This document shows, piece after piece, positions 33,408-41,150 of a stretch of 64,000 nucleotides of DNA. The position numbers were made by a program, and so were the translations under genes. The stretch comes from Chitinophagales bacterium (lineage in GTDB: Bacteria; Bacteroidota; Bacteroidia; Chitinophagales; UBA10324): the NCBI GenBank assembly GCA_025057275.1, contig JANWXQ010000013.1:1-64000 (forward strand), read 5' to 3'. The notes under the pieces are model-generated. The model was not told the origin of the DNA and ran no database searches. It saw nothing but the letters and a program-made list of their open reading frames with translations. The first letter of the stretch is position 1. Every line of letters starts with the position of its first letter.

Positions 33408-35906
33408 TTAACCTGACTCTTTACGCTTGCGCCACCACCACCACCCCAGGCCTGCTCCAACGAGCAACAACCAAACCACCGAGGCTGCTGTGGCAATCTT
33501 TTCTCCCAGGAAAAACGATTGCGGCTCAAAACGGAATTCGATCTGATGGCTGCCGGCAGGTACCGCCATAGCACGTAAAACATAGTTGCAACGAATATGC
33601 GGCTGTTCCTTGCCATCTATGTAAGCATTCCATCCCGGCTGATAATACACTTCAGAGAACACTGCCAGTCCGTCATGTGCATTTTGCGTTTCGTACACCA
33701 GCCGGTTGGGCTGATAATGGGTTAGGGTAATGCGTGCCGTGGTGTCTTTTTGAAACAAGGAATCAGGCAGCAGCGCCCGGAAGCGATTATCGACCAGAGC
33801 GACAGATGAGGGGTCAAACGCACGGAGGCCGTTCATTTCGGCATCGGCATTGGCAACCCAGCGCACCGAATCCACAAACCAGGCATTGCCCAGCGCATCA
33901 GCATTTTCCATGGCGCGTGGATTGCTGCGGTCGTTGGCCGAAGCAGGAACAATAAAATAACGGGCATTGAGCATGTCCACCACCTTTTTGTTGAACGGAT
34001 ACCCATCAGGACCTGCCTCGCCGCGCAGGGTCAACTGGTTTTCTATCAGCTCCTGATAGCGGCGCAGCTTGGCGGCATGATACCCTCCGATGGAAAAGTG
34101 GAAATACGATGTGCGCGAATCGTTCCAGGGGTCGCTGGCCAGATTGAACACACGAAAGTTTCCCGGCTGCGCCATAATCTGGCGGTCGGCTTCCGTGGGT
34201 TGAAACGGCCGGTTGTATTCTGAAGCAGAAACAAAATCGTCATTGCTCAGATAGCGCCGACCAACGGTAAACAAGTCAGCAAAAAGGGACAACGCGATCA
34301 CGCCCAGCAGCAGGTTTCTCGAAAGGCTTCCCTTCAGATAAAACCACAATGCCGAGGCGACCACGGCGATAAAAAAGAACGACCGGAAAGCATCGGCGCG
34401 CAGCATGGCCTTCCGGTCTGCCACCAACGTGTTCAGCAAAGCGTCGTTGTCGGCATACGACTGATCACTGCCTCCGCTGAACGAAAACAGCGATGGACCG
34501 AACAAAGCCATTACCAACGTCAGTCCGCCTACGGCCGCTGTAGCCCACACCAGCCTTTTCCTTACGTAATCGGCAGGCCATTGCTGCCGTATGATTTGGG
34601 ATAAGGCCAGCATACCCGCCAGCGGAAAAAGCAACTGGACGATGACCAGAATCATGCTGACGGTGCGAAACTTGTTGTATCCGGGAACATAATAAAAAAA
34701 CAGATCCGAGAACCACATGAAATGCCGGCCCCACGAAAGCATAATGGCCAGCCCGGATGCCGCCAACAGCCACCAGCGCCACCGCGCATCCAGCAGGAAC
34801 ATGGCCAGCACGAACAACAGGCATATGGCCGCACCCAGATAGAACGGTCCGGAAGTAAACGGCTGGTCCCCCCAATAAAGGGGTGCCGCTTTCAGGTATT
34901 GTTCTTTCTGCCGCCCGACAATGCCGCGCTCGCTGAGAAAGTCACTGAAATGACTGTTTTCCCCTAATTGGGCATGCGATGAGCTGCCCTTAAATCCGGG
35001 AATGAGCAGCGTAAACGTTTCCAGCTTGCCGTAGCTCCAGGCAAAGGCATAGTCCTTGTCCAACCCGCCGCTGCTTTGCTTGTTGGAGGTCAACTCCGAA
35101 GGCCCTCTGATCGTGGATGGCAAATACTCGTAAGTGGACCAGAGCAACGACAAATTGGAAAGAAAAGCAAAAGCAGCAGCCAGCAACAAAACGCCCACAC
35201 TGGCCAACAGCGGTTTCACCTGTTTATCCCGAATGGCAAATACCACTTCAGATATGCCATATACGATCATGGCGAGCATCAGATAATAAGTAATCTGCAA
35301 GTGATTGGCCTTGATGAGCAACGATACGGCTGCAGCCGTAAAAAGGCCGCCCCACCACCACTGCCCGCGGCGCACCATCAGAATGCCGGCTACCACCAGC
35401 GGCATCAAGGCCATGGAATGCAGCTTGGAATTATGTCCGGCTTCAAACAGCGTAAGGTTGTACGTGCTCAACCCATAGGATAAAGCTCCGGCCAGGGCCA
35501 GCCAGGGTTGCACCCGCAGGGTGAGCAATAAAATGTAAAAGCACAAAAAGGACATGAGCATCAAACGGGCAGGATGCGGGAATCCGGCCGACAACACTTT
35601 ATCCAATAATCGCAGCAAATTACCGTGGTATTCCACCGAAATCTGAAAGGCCGGCATGCCGCTGAACATGGTGTTGGTCCATAGCGGATCACTGTGATAT
35701 TGCTTCCGGAATTCCACAATCTCGCGCGACATGCCCTTGAAATGCACAATGTCGCCCTGTTGCAGCACCTTGTTTTCCAGTAGGGCCGGCGCAAAAAACA
35801 ACAGTGTCGTCAGTACAAAAACAGCCAGCGCCACTCCATGAGGCAGCCAGAAACGCCTGCCGGTACTCTGTTCTTTAGGCCCCTCGTTGGCTTCCGCTTT
35901 TTTCAT
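33408..35906 (-). CDS. YfhO-family large membrane protein (GT-C fold)
   Basis: From the ATG at 35906 the protein has 832 residues, with about 13 hydrophobic helices and a large extracytoplasmic part (about 560-800) before a last helix and a basic tail (WWWRKRKESG). The pattern LENKVLQQGDIVHFKGMSRE after the first helix and the TMFSGMPAFQISVEYHG segment are typical of Bacteroidota YfhO proteins. In Firmicutes, YfhO relatives glycosylate teichoic acids; the role here is unknown but a lipid-linked sugar transferase is likely. A near-consensus box TACATTTA (35925-35932) lies upstream, overlapping the divergent SDR gene's promoter region. Confidence 0.88.
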   Translation of the reverse strand: MKKAEANEGPKEQSTGRRFWLPHGVALAVFVLTTLLFFAPALLENKVLQQGDIVHFKGMSREIVEFRKQYHSDPLWTNTMFSGMPAFQISVEYHGNLLRLLDKVLSAGFPHPARLMLMSFLCFYILLLTLRVQPWLALAGALSYGLSTYNLTLFEAGHNSKLHSMALMPLVVAGILMVRRGQWWWGGLFTAAAVSLLIKANHLQITYYLMLAMIVYGISEVVFAIRDKQVKPLLASVGVLLLAAAFAFLSNLSLLWSTYEYLPSTIRGPSELTSNKQSSGGLDKDYAFAWSYGKLETFTLLIPGFKGSSSHAQLGENSHFSDFLSERGIVGRQKEQYLKAAPLYWGDQPFTSGPFYLGAAICLLFVLAMFLLDARWRWWLLAASGLAIMLSWGRHFMWFSDLFFYYVPGYNKFRTVSMILVIVQLLFPLAGMLALSQIIRQQWPADYVRKRLVWATAAVGGLTLVMALFGPSLFSFSGGSDQSYADNDALLNTLVADRKAMLRADAFRSFFFIAVVASALWFYLKGSLSRNLLLGVIALSLFADLFTVGRRYLSNDDFVSASEYNRPFQPTEADRQIMAQPGNFRVFNLASDPWNDSRTSYFHFSIGGYHAAKLRRYQELIENQLTLRGEAGPDGYPFNKKVVDMLNARYFIVPASANDRSNPRAMENADALGNAWFVDSVRWVANADAEMNGLRAFDPSSVALVDNRFRALLPDSLFQKDTTARITLTHYQPNRLVYETQNAHDGLAVFSEVYYQPGWNAYIDGKEQPHIRCNYVLRAMAVPAGSHQIEFRFEPQSFFLGEKIATAASVVWLLLVGAGLGWWWWRKRKESG

Positions 35907-35966
35907 CTTCCTGATCTGTGGGGTTAAATGTAGCGGGAAAATCTGCTGCAAGTAGGCAGCGGAAGC

Positions 35967-35974
35967 TACATTTG
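35967..35974 (+). promoter_or_regulatory. -7 box TACATTTG ahead of the SDR dehydrogenase gene
   Basis: This is an exact TAnnTTTG match, 27 bases before the ATG at 36002. It argues for that ATG rather than the longer open frame starting at 35918. Confidence 0.6.
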
Positions 35975-36001
35975 TCGGCTTACCAACTGCCTGAAGAACT
36001 C

Positions 36002-36940
36002 ATGCCACAGGATGCAGTGCTGGTCATTGGCGCCAGTGGGCAGATTGGCAGCGAACTGACCCTGGAATTACGTAAGCACTACACCACGGTAGTAGCTGCC
36101 GACTTGAAAAATCCCATTCCGGAAGTTGCCGATAGCGGTCCGTTTCTGCGTCTGGATGTACTGAACCGGTCGGGTTTGGCCGACTGCATCAGCCGATATC
36201 GGATTAACCAGATTTATCATCTGGCAGCCATTTTATCGGCTACGGGAGAAAAAAATCCGGAGCTGGCCTGGCGGGTGAACATGAAAGGCCTGCGCAATGT
36301 GCTGGACTGCAGCCTGCAGATGAATGTTCAAAAACTTTTTTGGCCCTCTACCATTGCGGTGTTTGGCCCCAACAGTCCCAAGCAACGTACGCCGCAATGG
36401 ACTGTTATGGAGCCCAACACCATTTACGGCATCAGCAAACTGGCCGGCGAACGCTGGTGCGATTATTACTTTCAGAAAAAAAACCTGGATGTGCGCAGCC
36501 TGCGCTACCCCGGCCTGATCAGCTACAAGGCCCCTGGCGGTGGCGGCACCACCGACTATGCCATCGACATTTTTTTTGAAGCCGTTCGTCACCGACGTTT
36601 TACCTGCTTTCTGAAAGCCGACACCCGTCTGCCCATGATGTATATGCCGGATGCCATCCGGGCTACCCTTTTGCTTATGGAAGCTCCGGCTGACCGCATC
36701 ACCGTGCGTTCATCGTATAACATTGCTGCAATTGATTTCACTCCGGCCGAAATTGCCGAAGCCATTCGTAAACACATTGCCGATTTTGTTATTGATTACC
36801 AACCCGATTTCCGGCAGCAAATCGCCGAAAGCTGGCCCGAAAGCATAGACGATTCGGTGGCCCGCCGCGATTGGGGTTGGATGCCCAGCTATAACCTGGA
36901 GGCCCTTACCACCGACATGCTGGCTCACATTGCCGCCTGA
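36002..36940 (+). CDS. NAD-dependent epimerase/dehydratase family protein, probable L-threonine 3-dehydrogenase
   Basis: The 312-residue protein is a short-chain dehydrogenase of the extended type: the NAD-binding loop VIGASGQIGSELTLELR, HLAAILSATGE and the catalytic pair YGISKLAGE. The stretch LRYPGLISYKAPGGGGTTDY is characteristic of the SDR form of L-threonine 3-dehydrogenase, which oxidises threonine to 2-amino-3-oxobutyrate. A nucleotide-sugar epimerase is less likely given that stretch. No kbl ligase gene is adjacent. It converges on rlmB with a 16-base overlap. Confidence 0.88.
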   Translation: MPQDAVLVIGASGQIGSELTLELRKHYTTVVAADLKNPIPEVADSGPFLRLDVLNRSGLADCISRYRINQIYHLAAILSATGEKNPELAWRVNMKGLRNVLDCSLQMNVQKLFWPSTIAVFGPNSPKQRTPQWTVMEPNTIYGISKLAGERWCDYYFQKKNLDVRSLRYPGLISYKAPGGGGTTDYAIDIFFEAVRHRRFTCFLKADTRLPMMYMPDAIRATLLLMEAPADRITVRSSYNIAAIDFTPAEIAEAIRKHIADFVIDYQPDFRQQIAESWPESIDDSVARRDWGWMPSYNLEALTTDMLAHIAA

Positions 36941-37701
36941 TGCCGCTGCCGCATCACTTCGTATAGCAGCATGGCCGCTGCCACCGAAACATTGTACGAA
37001 TCAAAAGGCCGCCGCATCGGCAGGCTCAGCCGCACCTCGGCCAGCTTTAATAAGGACGGGCCGATGCCTTCTCCTTCCGAACCAACGATCAATGCCAACG
37101 GACCCGTAAGGGAAACCTGGTCGGGCAGCAGGCCCTGCCGCGCTTCCGCGGCAGCGATTTTAATGCCTTGTAGTTTCATCTGCTCCACGGCTTGGGAAAG
37201 GCTGGCCACACGGCTGACGCTCAAATGCAGCAAAGCTCCGGCCGAAGCCTTCACCGCCTCGCTATGCAAGGCTGCCGTTTCGCGATGCGGCACCAACAGG
37301 CCATGCACGCCGGCTATCCAGGCCGTGCGCGCAATGGCACCCAGATTGCGAACATCGGTGATGCGGTCGCAAACGAGCAATAGCGGATCTTCCCCGCTTT
37401 CGTAGGCACGCTGAACCACTTCCTCCCAACTGCAATAAGGCACCGGCGAAAGGATAGCCACCACGCCCTGATGGGCTTTGCCATAGCGGGCCAGCTTCTG
37501 TTCGGGAACCGGCACTACGGGTATGCCGGCCTGACGGGCACGGCGGCTCAACTGATCGATACGCGCATTGCGGTAACCCGAGCGCACATACAAACGTTCC
37601 AGGCTGCGGCCGCTGTCCAATGCCTCAGCTACCGCATTGATGCCACATACCTGCAGTGGAAAGGGACCATCCGGCAATGCTGAACGACGGGATTCCGACA
37701 C
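36925..37701 (-). CDS. rlmB: 23S rRNA (guanosine-2'-O-)-methyltransferase, TrmH/RlmB family
   Basis: RlmB methylates the ribose of a guanosine in the peptidyl-transferase region of 23S rRNA. The 258-residue protein has the N-terminal substrate-binding domain (VCGINAVAEALDSGR) and the knotted SPOUT domain with DRITDVRNLGAIARTA, IVGSEGEGI and LPMRRPFDSYNVSVAAA. In the last motif DSYN replaces the usual pattern around SLN, a small change near the cofactor site; another SPOUT target such as tRNA cannot be excluded. The start is GTG, three bases after the DUF2723 stop, so both genes share an operon. Confidence 0.9.
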   Translation of the reverse strand: MSESRRSALPDGPFPLQVCGINAVAEALDSGRSLERLYVRSGYRNARIDQLSRRARQAGIPVVPVPEQKLARYGKAHQGVVAILSPVPYCSWEEVVQRAYESGEDPLLLVCDRITDVRNLGAIARTAWIAGVHGLLVPHRETAALHSEAVKASAGALLHLSVSRVASLSQAVEQMKLQGIKIAAAEARQGLLPDQVSLTGPLALIVGSEGEGIGPSLLKLAEVRLSLPMRRPFDSYNVSVAAAMLLYEVMRQRHQAAM

Positions 37702-37704
37702 CGT

Positions 37705-40700
37705 TTAATTCTCCTCACGCGGAGTGTAGAAACTGACGTACCGGTTGAACGCCGACTCGGCCTGTTGACGAAGACTTTCGTCGTTGTACTCGCGGGCCGT
37801 CTGCAAGGCATTGTTGAGCACGTAAATGCCTTCGTTGATCTCGTCGGTCCAGGACCGGCGATACCGGGGCTCCAGCCCGGTGTAGTAACGCAGCTGATCG
37901 CTGTAAACCTCTACGCAGCGCTTCATGATTTCAGATCCTTTTTCAACAGCACCGGCATCGAAATAGGCCCGGGCAATGGCTACGTGATAGATGGAAAAAG
38001 GAACATTCTCTTCCGGAAGCACTTCCAGGCATTTATCCAGCACGGCAATGGCCGAATCTTTTTTGCCTTCGCTGATCAGGGCATTGGCCAGCCGGGTAAA
38101 GTTGCTGCGCAGGTTGCTGATCATGCGGTTGATGTTTTCGTCCAGATAAACGCGGTGTTTGTCCACCCCGCCCCATTTGAATTTATTCATAATATTTTCA
38201 TACATGATATCGGTTTGCACGCCGCCGGGAAAAGGATCATCACTGGTTTTGGTGACGTAAGGCACCACGCGGTAAGTGAGTCCTTCCTGCTGCAGGTAAT
38301 TGTTTAACCCCAGATATGCACTGCTCTGTACGGAGATGGCAAAGTAGATGGGACGTTTCCACAGATTGCTTCGAAGGATTTCCAGGGTCAGCAAATCGTT
38401 CTTAAGCAGCGTGTTCTTGTTCAGGCGCCAACGGATGCGGTCTACGATTTTGGCGGTATCGCGCACATGAACCACACCGGCTTCCAAAACTGCTTTCTTA
38501 TCCACGGCAATTTCCAGATTCTTGGCCGGCAAATAATTCATGCGCTGACCACCCATATCCAACTGACGCCGCGGGTCATCGCTGAAAATAAAATCCAGAA
38601 CGGCATTCAGGCTGTAGTACTGATCCTGATCAATGGCGCGGTTCTCGTAATAACGTACATAGTCGCGCGTGGAGCCCCGGTAAGCAGCGCTGTCCACGCC
38701 GATCAGCACAGGATCGCTCTGGTTCACACGGCGGCGCAGCTGATCGATGTACCAATCGACCCCCAGCAGACTCAAGTTCACAATGCGCACATCCGGCCGG
38801 ATGCCTTCCACCTCCTGCGCATACCAAAGGGGGTAGGTATCGTTGTCGCCCTGTGTAAAAAGGATGGCATTGGGAGCGCAGGATTCCAGGTAATTGCTGC
38901 CCATGTCGCGGGCTGTATGGCGATGACTGCGGTCGTGATCGTCCCAATTCTGCCAACCCATCAGCATAGGCGCCACACCGGCCAGCAACGTTGCGGCAAC
39001 AGGAGCCTTCCAGCCCGCAAGTCGCCTCTGCAGTTGTTCCCAGAGCCACAGCACCGACATGCCCAGCCAAATGCAGAAAGCCCAAACCGAACCCACATAG
39101 GCGTAGTCGCGCTCGCGTGGTTGCAGCGGCGTCTGGTTCAGATAAATAACAATCGCTAAACCGGTAAAGAAAAACAGCAGCAAAACCACCCAGGCATCGT
39201 ATTTGCTTTTTCGGAAGTGATACACCATGCCGATGATACCCAGTAAAAAGGGAATCAGGAAATAGCGGTTGTTGGCGCGGTTTTCACTGAGGGGATAAGG
39301 CAAATTGCTTTGGTTACCCAGCATGGCATTATCCAGAAAGGCAAAACCGGTCTTCCAGTTGCCGTAACGGATGTCGCCATGTCCCTGGATATCGTTTTGT
39401 CGTCCTGAGAAATTCCACATAAAATACCTCCAATACATAAAGCCGATCTGGTAGGTGAAGAAGAAATTCAGATTGTCGCGAAAAGTGGGTTTATCGCCTT
39501 CTTTGAGATTCAGCCACTGACGATAAAAATCAATATGCGTCGGATCGTCATTGTCCCATATGCGGGGAAACAACATTTTTTCACTGCTTTCATATAAGAA
39601 TTTCGGCTTACGGCCCAGTTCTTCGTATTTACCGGTCTGCGTATTTCGGAAATAACGCATCTCTCCGGTTTCGTAATCCACATCGTAAGGGCGGGAGGCA
39701 AAGGTTTGACCGTACAGCAAGGGCCGGTCGCCGTATTGCTCCCGGTTCAAATAGCTGAGCAGCGTAATCGGGTTGCTGGGATTCCCCATATTGATGGAAG
39801 GATTGGCCTGAGCCCGCAGCACCACCATCAGATATGTGGAATAACCCAGGACGATAAACAGCAACGAAAGGGTCGCCGTATTGAGCACATACTTCTGATG
39901 GCGATGCGAATACCAAAGACCCAGCACAATCAATCCGGCCAGCAGCAGCATGAAAAACAACACACCGCTATTGAACGGAAGCCCGAACGAATTGACAAAC
40001 AAAATATCAAACTTGGCGCTGAGGTTGGGTATTTGCGGAATGATGCCGTATTGAATAAACCCTAATACCAGCACGCCGATCAAAAAGGCCTTCAGCGAAC
40101 CAAACCAGGTAGGCTGGTGGGTTTTTCGGAAATAATACACCATGGCAATTGCAGGAATCACCAGCAGCCCGAGCAAATGCACCCCTACCACCAAACCCAT
40201 CATGTATGCAATAAAAAGCAGCCAGCGGTCCGCAAAGGGTTCATCAGCATGCTGATCCCATTTCAAAATAGCCCAAAACACCAGGGCAGTAAAGAAGGAA
40301 GAAAGCGCGTAAACCTCTCCTTCAACGGCCGAAAACCAGAACGAATCGGCAAAGCCATTGGCCAAAGCGCCTACCAGACCTGCCCCGATCACGGCCACTA
40401 TTTGTTCGTTGGTCAGTTCTTCCCGCTTGACCGCCAAAAGCTTTAGTGCAAGCGCTGTAATGCTCCAGAACAGAAACAGGTTTGTAAGGGCTGAAACCAC
40501 ACCGGAAAAAAAGTTTACGCTGAGCGCCACATAACTTGCCGAGGGCGCCAGCAGCGTAATCAGATGAGCCAATATGACAAACAAAGGCGCACCCGGCGAA
40601 TGAGGCACCTGCAATTTGTAGGCACAGGAAATAAACTCACCGCAATCCCAGAAACTGCCGCTGGGCTCTGCAGTAAGCCAGTAAACGGCAGTGGTAAACA

Positions 40701-40749
40701 CAAAAACAGCCCAACCAGCGGCGTTGTTGATCCAATTGAAACGGGGCAT
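37705..40749 (-). CDS. DUF2723 (TMEM260-like) membrane protein, probable O-mannosyltransferase
   Basis: The 1014-residue protein has about 12 helices in the first 620 residues and a soluble C-terminal part with TPR-like helices (about 880-1010). The DUF2723 signature is clear: AEPSGSFWDCGEFISCAYKLQVPHSPGAP-type sequence near residues 28-56 with the acidic Asp and Glu expected of GT-C enzymes. The human relative TMEM260 O-mannosylates certain extracellular domains, so a protein glycosylation role is plausible here but unproven. It has its own exact promoter and is followed by rlmB after three bases. Confidence 0.88.
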   Translation of the reverse strand: MPRFNWINNAAGWAVFVFTTAVYWLTAEPSGSFWDCGEFISCAYKLQVPHSPGAPLFVILAHLITLLAPSASYVALSVNFFSGVVSALTNLFLFWSITALALKLLAVKREELTNEQIVAVIGAGLVGALANGFADSFWFSAVEGEVYALSSFFTALVFWAILKWDQHADEPFADRWLLFIAYMMGLVVGVHLLGLLVIPAIAMVYYFRKTHQPTWFGSLKAFLIGVLVLGFIQYGIIPQIPNLSAKFDILFVNSFGLPFNSGVLFFMLLLAGLIVLGLWYSHRHQKYVLNTATLSLLFIVLGYSTYLMVVLRAQANPSINMGNPSNPITLLSYLNREQYGDRPLLYGQTFASRPYDVDYETGEMRYFRNTQTGKYEELGRKPKFLYESSEKMLFPRIWDNDDPTHIDFYRQWLNLKEGDKPTFRDNLNFFFTYQIGFMYWRYFMWNFSGRQNDIQGHGDIRYGNWKTGFAFLDNAMLGNQSNLPYPLSENRANNRYFLIPFLLGIIGMVYHFRKSKYDAWVVLLLFFFTGLAIVIYLNQTPLQPRERDYAYVGSVWAFCIWLGMSVLWLWEQLQRRLAGWKAPVAATLLAGVAPMLMGWQNWDDHDRSHRHTARDMGSNYLESCAPNAILFTQGDNDTYPLWYAQEVEGIRPDVRIVNLSLLGVDWYIDQLRRRVNQSDPVLIGVDSAAYRGSTRDYVRYYENRAIDQDQYYSLNAVLDFIFSDDPRRQLDMGGQRMNYLPAKNLEIAVDKKAVLEAGVVHVRDTAKIVDRIRWRLNKNTLLKNDLLTLEILRSNLWKRPIYFAISVQSSAYLGLNNYLQQEGLTYRVVPYVTKTSDDPFPGGVQTDIMYENIMNKFKWGGVDKHRVYLDENINRMISNLRSNFTRLANALISEGKKDSAIAVLDKCLEVLPEENVPFSIYHVAIARAYFDAGAVEKGSEIMKRCVEVYSDQLRYYTGLEPRYRRSWTDEINEGIYVLNNALQTAREYNDESLRQQAESAFNRYVSFYTPREEN

Positions 40750-40780
40750 AAAGAAGAAGATCGCTTTGGCGAACGTCGGG

Positions 40781-40788
40781 CAAATATA
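40781..40788 (-). promoter_or_regulatory. -7 box TATATTTG ahead of DUF2723-rlmB
   Basis: This is an exact TAnnTTTG match on the minus strand, 31 bases before the ATG at 40749. No -33 TTG is obvious at normal spacing. Confidence 0.6.
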
Positions 40789-40831
40789 GCAACGGCCCCT
40801 TGCCCTGTCCGGAACGTTGGTTCAGAGGAGG

Positions 40832-40863
40832 TTTGGGCATGCACCCCCTGACGCCTAATTTTG
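40832..40863 (+). promoter_or_regulatory. Promoter of tRNA-Gln (TTTG, 20 bases, TAATTTTG)
   Basis: TTTG at 40832-40835 and the exact -7 box TAATTTTG at 40856-40863 are separated by 20 bases, an ideal Bacteroidota promoter. The tRNA begins ten bases after the box. Confidence 0.75.
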
Positions 40864-40873
40864 TGGCTGCCAT

Positions 40874-40946
40874 TGACCCGTAGTGTAACTGGCAACACGT
40901 CTGATTTTGGTTCAGAAGACTTCTGGTTCGAGCCCAGACGGGTCAA
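40874..40946 (+). tRNA. tRNA-Gln (anticodon TTG)
   Basis: The 73-base gene folds completely. The acceptor TGACCCG (40874-40880) pairs with CGGGTCA (40939-40945) and the discriminator is A40946. The D-stem is GTGT/ACAC, and the anticodon stem TCTGA/TCAGA encloses the loop TTTTGGT with anticodon TTG, reading CAA. The T-stem TCTGG/CCAGA encloses TTCGAGC. All seven acceptor pairs are Watson-Crick. CCA is not encoded. It is preceded by a near-ideal promoter. Confidence 0.95.
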
Positions 40947-41150
40947 CAACCGCAAAAGCGATATTGATTAAATTTTTTTATTCCTGTTTTTGCAGTAATG
41001 CATCCGGAGTTGGTCTGGAATGAAAAGTTGCAGTCCGTCAACTCCTACCCTGCATGGTGCGCATGAGCATATCTTCCTAAGCAAATCCTACGACAGTACG
41101 GTTTACACCGCTCGCTAAGGTCTCTCTCGCTTCAGGAGGATCCTAACTGC
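40947..41150. other. Intergenic stretch after tRNA-Gln
   Basis: These 204 bases hold no open frame of note. A run of seven T bases about 25 bases after the tRNA could end its transcript, though without a clear hairpin. GGAGTTG (41006-41012) and CAACTCC (41039-41045) form a seven-base inverted repeat with a 26-base spacer of unknown meaning. The stretch ends at the stop codon of the M43 protease gene. Confidence 0.5.
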
